DNA of 59,754 nucleotides from Paenibacillus zeirhizosphaerae (GTDB lineage: Bacteria > Bacillota > Bacilli > Paenibacillales > Paenibacillaceae). Made by a program: the position numbers and the translations under genes. The stretch covers positions 1 through 59,754 of the forward strand of contig NZ_JAPCKK010000032.1 of the NCBI RefSeq assembly GCF_030705605.1, read 5' to 3'. Below the pieces are notes generated by a model that was given only the letters and a program-made list of their open reading frames with translations, did not search any database and had not been told where the DNA came from. This document shows, piece by piece, positions 1-7,983 of this stretch (within the stretch, counting starts at the first letter, position 1; every line of letters begins with the position of its first letter).

Positions 1-76
1 CGAGGTAGATAGGCTGGGGGTGGAAGTGCAGCAATGCATGGAGCTGACCAGTACTAATCGGTCGAGGGCTTATCCT
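1..76 (+). rRNA. rrl: 23S ribosomal RNA, 3' end only
   Basis: The sequence matches the conserved 3' terminus of bacterial 23S rRNA (the segment around GACCAGTACTAATCGG followed by TCGAGGGCTTATCC). Only the last ~76 bases lie in the window and the gene continues upstream. The exact 3' end is set by analogy with B. subtilis. The spacer 77-229 to the 5S gene carries no tRNA that I can see. Confidence 0.93.
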
Positions 77-229
77 AAAGGTTCTAAAAGGCAATGAACG
101 TTTCGGATCCAGTTTTCAGGGCGTAACCGCCTTGAAAGAAAGATGTTGTGAAGCAAGAATGTGGGTCCTTTCTGAGGATTGATATTTTCTTGTAGCGATT
201 TCGAGAAGCGGAAGCTTCGAAAAATCATG

Positions 230-346
230 TCTGGTGGCGATAGCGGAGGGGTTCCACACGTACCCATCCCGAACACGACCGTTAAGCCCTCCAGCGCCGA
301 TGGTACTTGGACCGAAGGGTCCTGGGAGAGTAGGACGTTGCCAGGC
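230..346 (+). rRNA. rrf: 5S ribosomal RNA
   Basis: Complete 5S gene of ~117 nt. It contains the conserved blocks GGTGGCGATAGCG near the start, CCCATCCCGAACACG in loops B/C, GCGCCGATGGTA in the middle and GAGAGTAGGACG near the end, and the 5' and 3' ends pair (TCTGGTGG / CCAGGC). Flanking sequence would be trimmed by RNase M5, whose gene rnmV lies at 14612-15157. Confidence 0.95.
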
Positions 347-349
347 ACG

Positions 350-388
350 AAAAAAAACCACTATCATTTAACGATGGTGGTTTTTTTG
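350..388 (+). terminator. rRNA operon terminator
   Basis: Just after the 5S gene, ACCACTATC and GATGGTGGT form a hairpin followed by seven T, with an A run on the 5' side. This is an intrinsic terminator closing the upstream rRNA operon. Confidence 0.85.
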
Positions 389-564
389 TTTAAGACATAC
401 AATTTTTAGCTTACATTTTGGAGGTAACATTTTTGTTACGGAAAAGCTTGCTAAAACAGCTATAATTTACTGTGATTCAATTTGTTAACCACATTAGACG
501 GTCAGTAATTTCGAACGTGAGAGAAAAATTGCTTGTTTAGTCAGGCCGAGAAGGAGGGAAGATC

Positions 565-984
565 ATGCGGCGGAATAGATGGCTTTTGATAACGATGCTA
601 TTGAGTGTCGCTGTAGCGATTCTTACCGGTTGTGGCTCAAACGAACCTTCTTGGACGGCATTTGAAGGTGCAGCTAATGCTAAGACATTCCCGGTACCCA
701 AAGAAGCAAATAAAACAGAACGTGCGAGCAAAAGCTCTGAAATAGATTATGTTCGCTATACCCTTCCGGGTATTAAAGAGAACGATGATATTCCGGGACC
801 TTATTTGCAGGAGATTGCCGCTTGGGGATGGAAGGAAGAGGCCTCCCAGTCCTCGGGGAGCCAGAAGGTGTTTTTAAGAGACGGTCAGATTGTTCAACTG
901 TCAGTGCATGATGATTTTTTTACGGTATTGGTTCCAAAGGATAAAAAGTCTACCGTCAATGTGAAGACGATCGATACTGAATAA
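565..984 (+). CDS. Putative lipoprotein, unknown function
   Basis: A 139-residue protein. Residues 1-23 form a lipoprotein signal peptide: a basic start, a hydrophobic core, and the lipobox LTGC with Cys23 as the expected lipidation site. It is therefore probably anchored on the outer face of the membrane. The mature part is hydrophilic and I recognise no domain. The ATG is preceded by a strong Shine-Dalgarno (AAGGAGGG, 551-558). A TATAAT at 461-466 could be its -10, but no good -35 is visible; an inverted repeat GTAAC/GTTAC lies at 424-439. The gene stands alone between the rRNA operon and a convergent minus-strand gene. I do not know it from the equivalent B. subtilis locus. Confidence 0.8.
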   Translation: MRRNRWLLITMLLSVAVAILTGCGSNEPSWTAFEGAANAKTFPVPKEANKTERASKSSEIDYVRYTLPGIKENDDIPGPYLQEIAAWGWKEEASQSSGSQKVFLRDGQIVQLSVHDDFFTVLVPKDKKSTVNVKTIDTE

Positions 985-1017
985 TGCAAAGTCACTATTT
1001 TCACACAGGCAAATATA

Positions 1018-1051
1018 TAAAAGAGAGCTTCTAATTAGGAGCTCTCTTTTA
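1018..1051. terminator. Bidirectional terminator between convergent genes
   Basis: AAGAGAGCT and AGCTCTCTTT arms around a short loop, with a T run on the right and an A run on the left. It can terminate the lipoprotein gene (+) and the membrane-protein gene (-). Confidence 0.8.
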
Positions 1052-1096
1052 TATATTTGTGTTGGGACAAGGGCACCCCATATCCATCGAGGCTTA

Positions 1097-1621
1097 TTAC
1101 TGCTGGTAGTAGGACATGTCCCGCTGATTAAATTTGATCATTCCATCTTTGCGTTCCCGCTTCAGCAGATACAGAGTCCACAAACGCGGTGTTGCCAGCC
1201 AAAGGTGCCAGAACAGCAAGGAGAAGGTAAAGACCGGAGGAGAAAAGAACAGAAAAACAATTGTAAAGCAAAAACCGATCCACATATTATGAAATTGTAT
1301 ACTGCTGAACGTAGGGTACCCAATGTACTGCTCCGGCATATAGCCCTGCCAAGGCAGCTTCCAACTATAGGCCCAGCGCTTACGGAATGGAGAGCCCTTA
1401 ATCATGAGGAAAGAACGTGTAATCACAAAGTGAGTCCACATCATCACGGGAAGAGCAAGGGCAAAGAGAAAAATGCTTGTCCAGTGCAAAGCGACCGTTA
1501 GAAAAATAAGCATGATTATAGGCAGTGATAGATAGCTCCACAGCATGGGGCGGTGAATACTTACCTTTTTAATTAATTTGTAATGATAGTACGTGGCTTT
1601 AACATCGTTGTCTTCCGGCAT
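1097..1621 (-). CDS. Hypothetical membrane protein, 174 residues
   Basis: The protein has four hydrophobic stretches that look like membrane helices (about residues 26-45, 48-66, 112-128 and 130-150), separated by a basic, Trp- and Tyr-rich middle part. No catalytic motif is visible and I do not recognise a family. It lies on the minus strand, convergent with the upstream lipoprotein gene and divergent from csfB. A weak GAAGGG lies ~14 nt before the ATG, so translation may be modest. The hydrophobic pattern makes a real gene likely; function cannot be assigned. Confidence 0.7.
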   Translation of the reverse strand: MPEDNDVKATYYHYKLIKKVSIHRPMLWSYLSLPIIMLIFLTVALHWTSIFLFALALPVMMWTHFVITRSFLMIKGSPFRKRWAYSWKLPWQGYMPEQYIGYPTFSSIQFHNMWIGFCFTIVFLFFSPPVFTFSLLFWHLWLATPRLWTLYLLKRERKDGMIKFNQRDMSYYQQ

Positions 1622-1784
1622 TGGAAATAGTCATTCCCTTCGTTCTAGTTCAAGAGGTTCCTCTAGACGCTTTTCTTCTATTATCGGAAAAATTATGTTT
1701 TTTTTAAATGCCTTACGAGTACAAACACCTATTTAATCGTTACTGAATAAAGTATAGAAACAATGTGACTGCAGCTATGAAAAG

Positions 1785-1814
1785 GTATAAAATAATAGAA
1801 ACTGCATCATACTG
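1785..1814 (+). promoter_or_regulatory. Forespore-type (SigF/SigG) promoter of csfB
   Basis: GTATA (1785-1789), an 18-nt spacer, then CATACTG (1808-1814). This fits the SigG consensus GHATR-N18-CATWHTA at all but the last base. It lies 41 nt upstream of the csfB start. B. subtilis csfB is known to be transcribed in the forespore. Confidence 0.6.
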
Positions 1815-1855
1815 ATAGTAAAGACTGATAGTAAATGATCAAGGTGGGATTCGAT

Positions 1856-2041
1856 ATGCATGAGGAACAGGGGCATCGGTGTATTATTTGTGGGCATCAC
1901 AAGGCAGAAGGTATATTAATCTTGTCTGAATATATATGTGATGCTTGTGAGGCGGAGATGGTGCAGACGGATGCAACAGACGCCAAATATCATTTTTTTA
2001 TTCATCAGCTAAAGCAGATTTGGATTGAGAAAAACGCTTAA
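1856..2041 (+). CDS. csfB: Anti-sigma factor Gin/CsfB
   Basis: Small zinc-binding inhibitor of SigG (and of SigE in B. subtilis), which helps delay late sigma-factor activity during sporulation. The 61-residue protein has two Cys pairs, CIIC near the start and CDAC about 20 residues later, the family's zinc-binding signature, followed by the family-typical stretch rich in D, T and Y. The start at 1856 is preferred over an in-frame ATG at 1835 because AAGGTGG (1841-1847) sits 8 nt before it and the shorter form matches the family length. It lies just after an rRNA operon, as in B. subtilis. The next B. subtilis genes, xpaC and yaaN, are absent here. Confidence 0.9.
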   Translation: MHEEQGHRCIICGHHKAEGILILSEYICDACEAEMVQTDATDAKYHFFIHQLKQIWIEKNA

Positions 2042-2044
2042 CAG

Positions 2045-2068
2045 AGGCCTTCTAAGGCCTTTTTTTAT
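2045..2068 (+). terminator. Terminator after csfB
   Basis: AGGCCT-TCTA-AGGCCT hairpin followed immediately by a run of T, four bases after the csfB stop codon. Confidence 0.8.
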
Positions 2069-2075
2069 TGGATGT

Positions 2076-2090
2076 ATTCCACAGTGGAAT
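2076..2090. repeat. 15-bp perfect palindrome upstream of yaaO
   Basis: ATTCCAC-A-GTGGAAT reads the same on both strands. It lies ~80 bp before the yaaO start. A second, shorter inverted repeat, GTACA-N4-TGTAC, is at 2127-2140. Either could be an operator; no binding protein can be named from sequence alone. Confidence 0.5.
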
Positions 2091-2169
2091 AGGATTTGCT
2101 CAAGGTATGCGTTAAAATGGGAGGCAGTACAACACTGTACAATCTGTTTATAGGCGGAAGGAATGCACG

Positions 2170-3681
2170 ATGTCTAAATTCAATACACAATCAGCGCCGC
2201 TGATGGAGGCACTTATCCAATATAGGGAGCAGAGAAAGAAATCGTTTCATGTTCCTGGACATAAAAATGGTCATTTATATGCACAAACGGATATTGCGGG
2301 TTTATTGGCCAATGTTATGTCGATTGACGCTACGGAAATCTCAGGACTGGATGATCTCCATCATCCGGAAGGCGTAATTCGGCAGGCTCAGGAGCTGGCT
2401 GCGGATTGCTTCGGAGCCGAGGAAAGCTTTTTTCTCGTGGGTGGCAGCACCAGTGGAAATCTGGCCTTGATTTTGTCGGTATGTACAGAACCAGGCGATA
2501 TTTTGCTTGTACAAAGAAATGTTCATAAATCCGTGTTGCATGGGTTAATGCTGGCGGCTGCGGATGCTGTTTTTCTTGAGCCTTATGTAGACGAGACAAG
2601 CGGATTATCCACGCTGCCTTCAGCAGAGACAGTAGCTGCTGCAATAGCTGCTTATCCGCAAGCCAAGGGCTTGCTCGTCACTTCACCGAACTATTACGGG
2701 ATGGGAACTGATCTGGTACCGCTCGCTGAATTATGCCATCATGCCGGCATTCCACTTCTGGTGGATGAAGCCCATGGCGCACATTTCGGTCAGCATCCTG
2801 ATCTTCCGCCTTCGGCGTTATCTTGCGGTGCGGATGGGGTCGTACAATCTACACATAAAATGTTATCCGCCATGACCATGGGGGCTATGCTGCATATTCA
2901 GGGGAAGCTCTTGCATCGGGAGGTTGTCCGTCAACGGCTCGCGATGATTCAAAGCTCCAGCCCATCCTATCCTATAATGGCATCGCTGGATCTTGCACGT
3001 CGTCATCTTCATATGAATGGTCCCTCCGCTTTTACAGAGGGTCTGGCGGCTGTTCAAGCCTTTAAGGAGGGGATCAGCAGGATATCAAGGTTTCAGCTTC
3101 TTCAGCCGGATGCCGGGCGGATCAATGAAGGTTACATCATACAGGATCCGTTTAAAATAGTTATTTATGATCGTTACGGTCGTTTAAGCGGATATGAGCT
3201 GCAGCGTCAGCTTGAGCAGCAGGGATGTGTGCCGGAGATGAGCGATGAACGATATGTTATCCTATTATTTACACTCGCTACGACTCAAGCGGATGCTATT
3301 CACCTGGTGCAGGCACTTGTGCATATACATAAACAGGAGATGAATCCGCTAATACCTAGTTCCTTTCCTGAAGTGCATTCCTTTGGAAAAGAGATTTCCA
3401 CGTGGAACAATGCCCCAGTATTGGCAGTTTCAAAGCCTGTATCGTTCCGTTTGAAACCTGCATCTGCAGAAATAATAAAAACTATTCCAATAGAAGCTTG
3501 TGCAGGGTATATGGCTGCTGAAATGGTAATTCCTTATCCTCCGGGCATTCCGCTACTGTATCCAGGGGAGAAGATCGGGGAAGAAGTCGCGTTACGGCTT
3601 CAATTGTTGCGTGATCAGGGGGCCAAATGCCAAGGGGCAGCGGATGAAAAGTTGAACACAATCCGGGTATATCTGATGTAA
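2170..3681 (+). CDS. yaaO: Orn/Lys/Arg decarboxylase-family protein YaaO
   Basis: Fold-type I PLP enzyme of the major Orn/Lys/Arg decarboxylase family, 503 residues, related to B. subtilis YaaO and SpeA. The motif VDEAHGAH supplies the PLP-binding Asp, and STHKML contains the expected Schiff-base Lys. FHVPGHKNG near the N-terminus and the C-terminal domain beginning near IEACAGYMAAEMVIPYPPG are typical of the family. It would decarboxylate a basic amino acid to a diamine or agmatine in the cytosol; the substrate cannot be fixed from sequence. A Shine-Dalgarno GGAAGGA precedes the ATG. It sits directly before tmk, as in B. subtilis. Confidence 0.88.
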   Translation: MSKFNTQSAPLMEALIQYREQRKKSFHVPGHKNGHLYAQTDIAGLLANVMSIDATEISGLDDLHHPEGVIRQAQELAADCFGAEESFFLVGGSTSGNLALILSVCTEPGDILLVQRNVHKSVLHGLMLAAADAVFLEPYVDETSGLSTLPSAETVAAAIAAYPQAKGLLVTSPNYYGMGTDLVPLAELCHHAGIPLLVDEAHGAHFGQHPDLPPSALSCGADGVVQSTHKMLSAMTMGAMLHIQGKLLHREVVRQRLAMIQSSSPSYPIMASLDLARRHLHMNGPSAFTEGLAAVQAFKEGISRISRFQLLQPDAGRINEGYIIQDPFKIVIYDRYGRLSGYELQRQLEQQGCVPEMSDERYVILLFTLATTQADAIHLVQALVHIHKQEMNPLIPSSFPEVHSFGKEISTWNNAPVLAVSKPVSFRLKPASAEIIKTIPIEACAGYMAAEMVIPYPPGIPLLYPGEKIGEEVALRLQLLRDQGAKCQGAADEKLNTIRVYLM

Positions 3682-3818
3682 GAGGAGACAGATGTGTACT
3701 ATAATAAGAGCAAGCATGTCGCATTCTAAAAATGAACCGTAAGCAAAGCAGTACGGGGAGTGCTTTAGAGTTAAGTCAACTGAGATAAGGCCGAATAGAT
3801 AAAGAAAGCAGGGAACAT

Positions 3819-4460
3819 ATGAAGGGCAGAGGCAGATTTATCACATTGGAAGGAGGCGAAGGCTCCGGAAAGACAACGATGATCCGACATCTTGACAAGT
3901 ATCTGGAAAGTCGCGGACTGACTCATATGACGACAAGAGAACCGGGAGGTATTGAAATCGCTGAGAAAATCCGGTCTGTCATTCTAGACAAAGCACATAC
4001 CTCCATGGATGCTCGCACTGAAGCACTGCTCTATGCGGCAGCCCGCCGTCAGCATCTGGTAGAGAAAGTCGCGCCTGCCATTGAAGCCGGAATGCTGGTG
4101 CTGTGTGACCGCTTTGTAGATAGCAGTCTGGTATACCAGGGTTACGCCCGGGGACTGGGCATGGAAGAGGTCGGTTCCATAAATCGTTTTGCCGTAGATT
4201 CCTGGCAGCCTGATTTGACATTTTACTTGGATATAGAACCGGAACAGGGGCTGGCCAGAATAGCCGCTCATCGGGAAAATGAAGTGAACCGGCTCGATAT
4301 GGAGGACATATCGTTCCACCATAAAGTCAGAGAAGGTTATCTGCATTTGGTTCATCAGCATCCGGAACGCATCGTTGTGATTGACGCAGCACAGCAGCCT
4401 GAACAGGTCTTGCAGCAGATGATAGAGATTCTTGCGAAAAGGGTTTTGGAGGATTATTGA
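3819..4460 (+). CDS. tmk: Thymidylate kinase
   Basis: Phosphorylates dTMP to dTDP with ATP, an essential step in dTTP synthesis. The 213-residue protein has the P-loop GGEGSGKT (residues 12-19), the TREPGG substrate loop (39-44) and the DR motif in LCDRFVDSS (D97, R98). Length and motifs are normal for the family. The 137-bp gap after yaaO holds a TATAAT (3700-3705) without a convincing -35. It is followed closely by darA, yaaR and holB, the standard Bacillus order. Confidence 0.96.
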   Translation: MKGRGRFITLEGGEGSGKTTMIRHLDKYLESRGLTHMTTREPGGIEIAEKIRSVILDKAHTSMDARTEALLYAAARRQHLVEKVAPAIEAGMLVLCDRFVDSSLVYQGYARGLGMEEVGSINRFAVDSWQPDLTFYLDIEPEQGLARIAAHRENEVNRLDMEDISFHHKVREGYLHLVHQHPERIVVIDAAQQPEQVLQQMIEILAKRVLEDY

Positions 4461-4541
4461 GTCTCATTGTTTAATATATAGATATAAGGGACAACATGCG
4501 GCTGATTCGTTCCTTTCAACGATATTAAGGAGGAAAACAGG

Positions 4542-4871
4542 ATGAAACTGATCATTGCGATTGTACAGGATAAAGACAGCAACAGACTGTCCAGTGGACT
4601 GGTTAAAGCGAACTTCCGCGCGACCAAGCTGGCCAGCACCGGCGGCTTTCTGCGAGCTGGGAATACTACATTCATGATCGGGGTAGACGACAGCCAAGTC
4701 GAGGCTGTTATGGAGGTCATCCGCACTAGCTGTAAGGTTCGTGAGCAGCTTGTGACACCAGTGACGCCGATGAGCGGAACAACGGACTCCTATCTGCCGC
4801 TTCCTGTAGAAGTTCAGGTCGGAGGGGCCACTGTATTCGTTATGCCGGTGGATCGGTTCGAACATTTCTAA
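4542..4871 (+). CDS. darA: c-di-AMP receptor protein DarA (PII-like)
   Basis: A 109-residue PII-like trimeric protein that binds cyclic di-AMP, known as YaaQ, DarA or PstA. The opening (MKLIIAIVQDKDSNRL), the TGGFLRAGNTTFMIG segment around residues 33-47 and the VGGATVFVMPV end are very close to B. subtilis DarA, so ligand-binding residues are probably conserved. AAGGAGG lies ~8 nt before the ATG. Its cellular target is unknown in general. The same window contains a c-di-AMP riboswitch and a Ktr potassium channel. Confidence 0.93.
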   Translation: MKLIIAIVQDKDSNRLSSGLVKANFRATKLASTGGFLRAGNTTFMIGVDDSQVEAVMEVIRTSCKVREQLVTPVTPMSGTTDSYLPLPVEVQVGGATVFVMPVDRFEHF

Positions 4872-5005
4872 TTTTTAAATTTATAGCTGTTACGCCGATA
4901 GGCTATCCATACAGCGTTATATGTATCCCGAGGCTGTTGATGCGGCTTCATTTTCAACTTTACATTGTTGATGCCCCATGAACGAAGCAAGGAGAAAGCA
5001 GGTCA

Positions 5006-5455
5006 ATGATTATGAAGATCAATCCAGGTTACCGTCCATTGCAGAGCAGCCTGTCATCCAGCGACTCGATGTCCAAGCCTGTACAGAGCAAAAGATTTTC
5101 CGACATGATGCACCAGAATGGGGAGCAGGCCACGCAAGAAGAATTGAACCGGCGGTTCAAGGAAATACAGATGCAGGGCGACCGATTAGTCCGGTCTATG
5201 ACGGTACGTGAACTGAAGGCATACAAGATGCTCGTCAAACGCTTTCTGGAGGATACGGTTCGGCGCGGCGTAGCGATGAAGGACACGCGTGGGTGGGACC
5301 GGCGCGGGCGCAGCAAGCGCTACAAATTGATTGATGAGGTTGACTCCATTTTATTACGTATGGCGGAAGAATTATTAGAGACGGAGCAAGGGAAAATTGA
5401 TCTATTGCAGGGAGTCGGAGAAATTCGCGGGCTGCTGATTAATCTGGCCTTTTAG
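5006..5455 (+). CDS. yaaR: YaaR family protein (DUF327)
   Basis: A 149-residue, highly charged, mostly helical protein of the YaaR/DUF327 family, which is conserved between darA and holB in Bacillales. Its function is unknown. Family hallmarks include LKAYKMLVKRFLEDTVR and the basic stretch after the GWDRRGRSKRYKLID segment. AAGGAG (4989-4994) lies 11 nt before the chosen ATG; a second in-frame ATG at 5012 is too far from it. No signal peptide or membrane segment is visible. Confidence 0.88.
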   Translation: MIMKINPGYRPLQSSLSSSDSMSKPVQSKRFSDMMHQNGEQATQEELNRRFKEIQMQGDRLVRSMTVRELKAYKMLVKRFLEDTVRRGVAMKDTRGWDRRGRSKRYKLIDEVDSILLRMAEELLETEQGKIDLLQGVGEIRGLLINLAF

Positions 5456-5498
5456 ATTGAGGACTGGATTTTTCATCTGCATACGAGGTTAACTACTG

Positions 5499-5535
5499 CA
5501 ATCTGCTTGCCTGATAGGTCAGCAGATTATTTTTT
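5499..5535 (+). terminator. Intrinsic terminator between yaaR and holB
   Basis: AATCTGCT (5500-5507) and AGCAGATT (5521-5528) form an 8-bp stem followed by ATTTTTT. This suggests that holB is not simply co-transcribed with yaaR, or that read-through is limited. Confidence 0.7.
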
Positions 5536-5582
5536 GCCGAGCATACCGGATCAGCGAATCTGTGCGCGGAAAGCGAGGAAAT

Positions 5583-6578
5583 ATGTCTTTTCAACAAATT
5601 GTCGGACAAGATGTGCCCAAACGGCTTTTGCAAAATGCCCTCCGCAGCGGGAAGGTGAGCCATGCCTATCTGTTCAGCGGTCTGCCGGGGAGCGGACAGA
5701 TGCAGACAGCGGTTACCTTCGCTCAAGCTTTATTTTGCCAGGAGATCAAGGACGATGCTTGTGGGAAATGTCTGGAATGCAGGAAGGTTGAGCATGGTAA
5801 TCATCCTGACCTTCATGTCGTAGAACCTGATGGTGCGAGCATAAAAATAGATCAGATACGTGAGCTTCAGCGGCTGTTCTCTTACCGTTCCGAGGCTAAA
5901 AATCCAAAGGTCTATATTATCCGTCAGGCGGATACGATGACCGTTCAGGCTGCCAACAGTCTGCTCAAATTCCTGGAGGAGCCTCAAGTGCCAGCGGTCG
6001 GTATTCTGATTTCAGATAATGGACAGGCTCTGCTTCCTACGATTCAATCGAGAACGCAGCGCGTGCCGTTTGCACCGCTGTCACCTGAAGTGCTAATGCA
6101 GGAGCTTACCCGGGAGGGGCATTCTGCAACGTTGGTGCGCAGTGCGGTGCATCTCGCTTCAGGAATGGATTCCTGCAGGGAGGTTATCCAACAGAATTGG
6201 TTTGCAGAAATTAGAAATGTAGTGTTACAATTAGTGAAGGAGTCCATGAGCAGAGGAGATTCAGCGATAATACTCGCTCAACAGAAAATTTTTAAAACAG
6301 GACTCTCCGAGCATCTGGACGCGTTTTTTCAGTTGGTTCATTTGCTATTCAAGGACATGCTGCACTTTCGGTACGGAAGGCATGAAAGCATTGTTTTCAT
6401 AGATCACTTGGAGAGCATCTCCAAGTTGGCAATTACCCGCAGCACCGAACAATGGGTCTCGTATATGGATTTGGCAGCGGAATGCAGGAAGAAGCTCCGC
6501 TTCAATGTGAACGGTCAGTTGTGCGTAGAGCAGCTTCTGATCGGGATGTCGGATTCAGGCGGTACGATTACTGCCTAG
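5583..6578 (+). CDS. holB: DNA polymerase III subunit delta' (HolB)
   Basis: AAA+ clamp-loader subunit, 331 residues. The VGQD and SHAYLFSG motifs open the AAA+ module. Cys52, Cys60, Cys63 and Cys66 form the zinc site, and SLLKFLEEP with a later SRTQR segment supplies sensor and arginine-finger regions. The P-loop position reads GLPGSGQM: the usual Lys is Gln, so ATP binding is probably lost, as in delta' of E. coli. The start at 5583 is preferred to an upstream GTG at 5562 because GCGAGGAA ends 2 nt before the ATG. It is followed by ricT and yabA as in B. subtilis. Confidence 0.93.
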   Translation: MSFQQIVGQDVPKRLLQNALRSGKVSHAYLFSGLPGSGQMQTAVTFAQALFCQEIKDDACGKCLECRKVEHGNHPDLHVVEPDGASIKIDQIRELQRLFSYRSEAKNPKVYIIRQADTMTVQAANSLLKFLEEPQVPAVGILISDNGQALLPTIQSRTQRVPFAPLSPEVLMQELTREGHSATLVRSAVHLASGMDSCREVIQQNWFAEIRNVVLQLVKESMSRGDSAIILAQQKIFKTGLSEHLDAFFQLVHLLFKDMLHFRYGRHESIVFIDHLESISKLAITRSTEQWVSYMDLAAECRKKLRFNVNGQLCVEQLLIGMSDSGGTITA

Positions 6579-6700
6579 AGACAGCGGACTCTTCGATGTA
6601 TGTGACGGAGCTGGTTTATAAGGCATCGTTAAACTTTCCATGGCGGCCATTACGTTACGGCTTCAGATAAGGTTCTAGTGGCATACAAGGAGGTTTATTT

Positions 6701-7501
6701 TTGTATAGTGTAGTGGGCGTCCGCTTTAAAAAAGCGGGTAAGACGTATTATTTCGATCCGCTGGAGCTTCCTTTGGAAAAGGATAACTGTGTGATCGTAG
6801 AGACGGCACGCGGTATCGAATATGGTAAGGTGGTTGTAGGCAAGAAGGAAGTGAATGATTCAGACGTAGTGTTGCCACTCAAGAAAGTAATTCGTATTGC
6901 CGGAGAAGCAGATGCGCTGATCGTTGAAGAAAATAAACGAGCGGCACAGGAAGCATTCGGTATATGTTTAAATAAAATTAAAGACCATGGCCTTAAAATG
7001 AAGCTTGTTGACGTTGAATTTACATTTGACCGTAATAAGATCATCTTTTACTTTACAGCGGAGGGAAGAGTTGATTTCCGCGAGCTTGTGAAGGATTTAG
7101 CCAGCATTTTCCGTACGCGTATTGAACTTAGGCAGATCGGTGTTCGGGATGAGGCCAAGATGCTCGGAGGCATAGGCCCCTGTGGGCGCATTCTATGCTG
7201 CTCCTCCTGGTTGGGTGATTTTGAGCCCGTGTCTATAAAGATGGCTAAGGATCAGAGTTTGTCTCTGAATCCGACCAAAATTTCCGGCTTGTGTGGAAGG
7301 CTCATGTGCTGTCTCAAGTTTGAGCATGATAACTATGAGAGCGCGAAGGAAGAGCTGCCACAGGTTGGAAGGTTCGTCGTCACTTCGTTAGGAGAGGGCA
7401 AGGTTGTCGCTATCAATGCAGAACATCGTACGGTACACGTACAACTGTTCGAAATCAGCAAGGTCAAGGAACTTCCAATGGACGACGTTGTCGTCAAGTA
7501 A
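6701..7501 (+). CDS. ricT: PSP1-domain protein RicT (YaaT)
   Basis: A 266-residue protein of the Y-complex (RicA, RicF, RicT). In B. subtilis the complex carries Fe-S clusters, assists RNase Y-dependent mRNA processing, and affects sporulation through Spo0A phosphorylation. The PSP1 core includes GGIGPCGRILCC and LCGRLMCC; cysteines 161, 166, 167, 198, 203 and 204 are in place to ligate a cluster. Translation probably starts at TTG 6701, with AAGGAGG (6687-6693) 7 nt upstream. Confidence 0.93.
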   Translation: MYSVVGVRFKKAGKTYYFDPLELPLEKDNCVIVETARGIEYGKVVVGKKEVNDSDVVLPLKKVIRIAGEADALIVEENKRAAQEAFGICLNKIKDHGLKMKLVDVEFTFDRNKIIFYFTAEGRVDFRELVKDLASIFRTRIELRQIGVRDEAKMLGGIGPCGRILCCSSWLGDFEPVSIKMAKDQSLSLNPTKISGLCGRLMCCLKFEHDNYESAKEELPQVGRFVVTSLGEGKVVAINAEHRTVHVQLFEISKVKELPMDDVVVK

Positions 7502-7528
7502 ACCATTAGGTTGCTTCGGGGTGGAATC

Positions 7529-7909
7529 TTGGATAAAAAACTAAATGTTTTTGCGCGTATTCACGAAATGGAAACGCAAATGGGACAAATGCATAGCGAT
7601 CTGGGCGAGCTAAAGCTTGCAATTAAGGAACTGCTGGAAGAAAATCAGCGACTTACGATTGAAAACGAACAGCTTCGCAAAATGCTCATTCGCGATAATG
7701 TAAGAGCGGATGAGCCGGAAACAGAGCCCGCACCCCTTTCCGCAAAGACCAAGGAGACAGAGCAGCCCGGGACAGGAGAGGTAGTAGGTGAAGGCTACGA
7801 CAATCTGGCAAGGCTGTATCATGAAGGATTTCATATATGCAATGTGTATTACGGACATTTACGGACAGAGGGCGACTGCCTGTTTTGCTTATCATTTTTG
7901 AATAAATAA
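7529..7909 (+). CDS. yabA: Replication initiation control protein YabA
   Basis: Negative regulator of replication initiation that bridges DnaA and the DnaN clamp. The 126-residue protein has an N-terminal coiled coil (about 2-55, with heptads such as ELLEENQRLTIENEQLRK), a variable acidic linker, and a C-terminal zinc domain with His102, Cys104, Cys117 and Cys120. I choose TTG 7529 because it gives MDKK as in B. subtilis YabA and has GGGGTGG just upstream; a TTG at 7511 is an alternative. It is followed by a terminator. Confidence 0.92.
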   Translation: MDKKLNVFARIHEMETQMGQMHSDLGELKLAIKELLEENQRLTIENEQLRKMLIRDNVRADEPETEPAPLSAKTKETEQPGTGEVVGEGYDNLARLYHEGFHICNVYYGHLRTEGDCLFCLSFLNK

Positions 7910-7912
7910 ACA

Positions 7913-7948
7913 CAAAGCCGTAGGAGCACGTGCCTGCGGCTTTTTTTT
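7913..7948 (+). terminator. Terminator after yabA
   Basis: AAAGCCGTAGG and CCTGCGGCTTT form a stem around an 8-nt loop, followed by eight T. It closes the ricT-yabA transcript. Confidence 0.85.
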
Positions 7949-7983
7949 AGATTATAGAATGTTCTAGCATTAAGTTCAAAAGG

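Noticed and set aside
70..409. Open frames across the 23S-5S spacer and 5S gene
   Set aside because: The region is rRNA operon sequence; these frames have no coding support.
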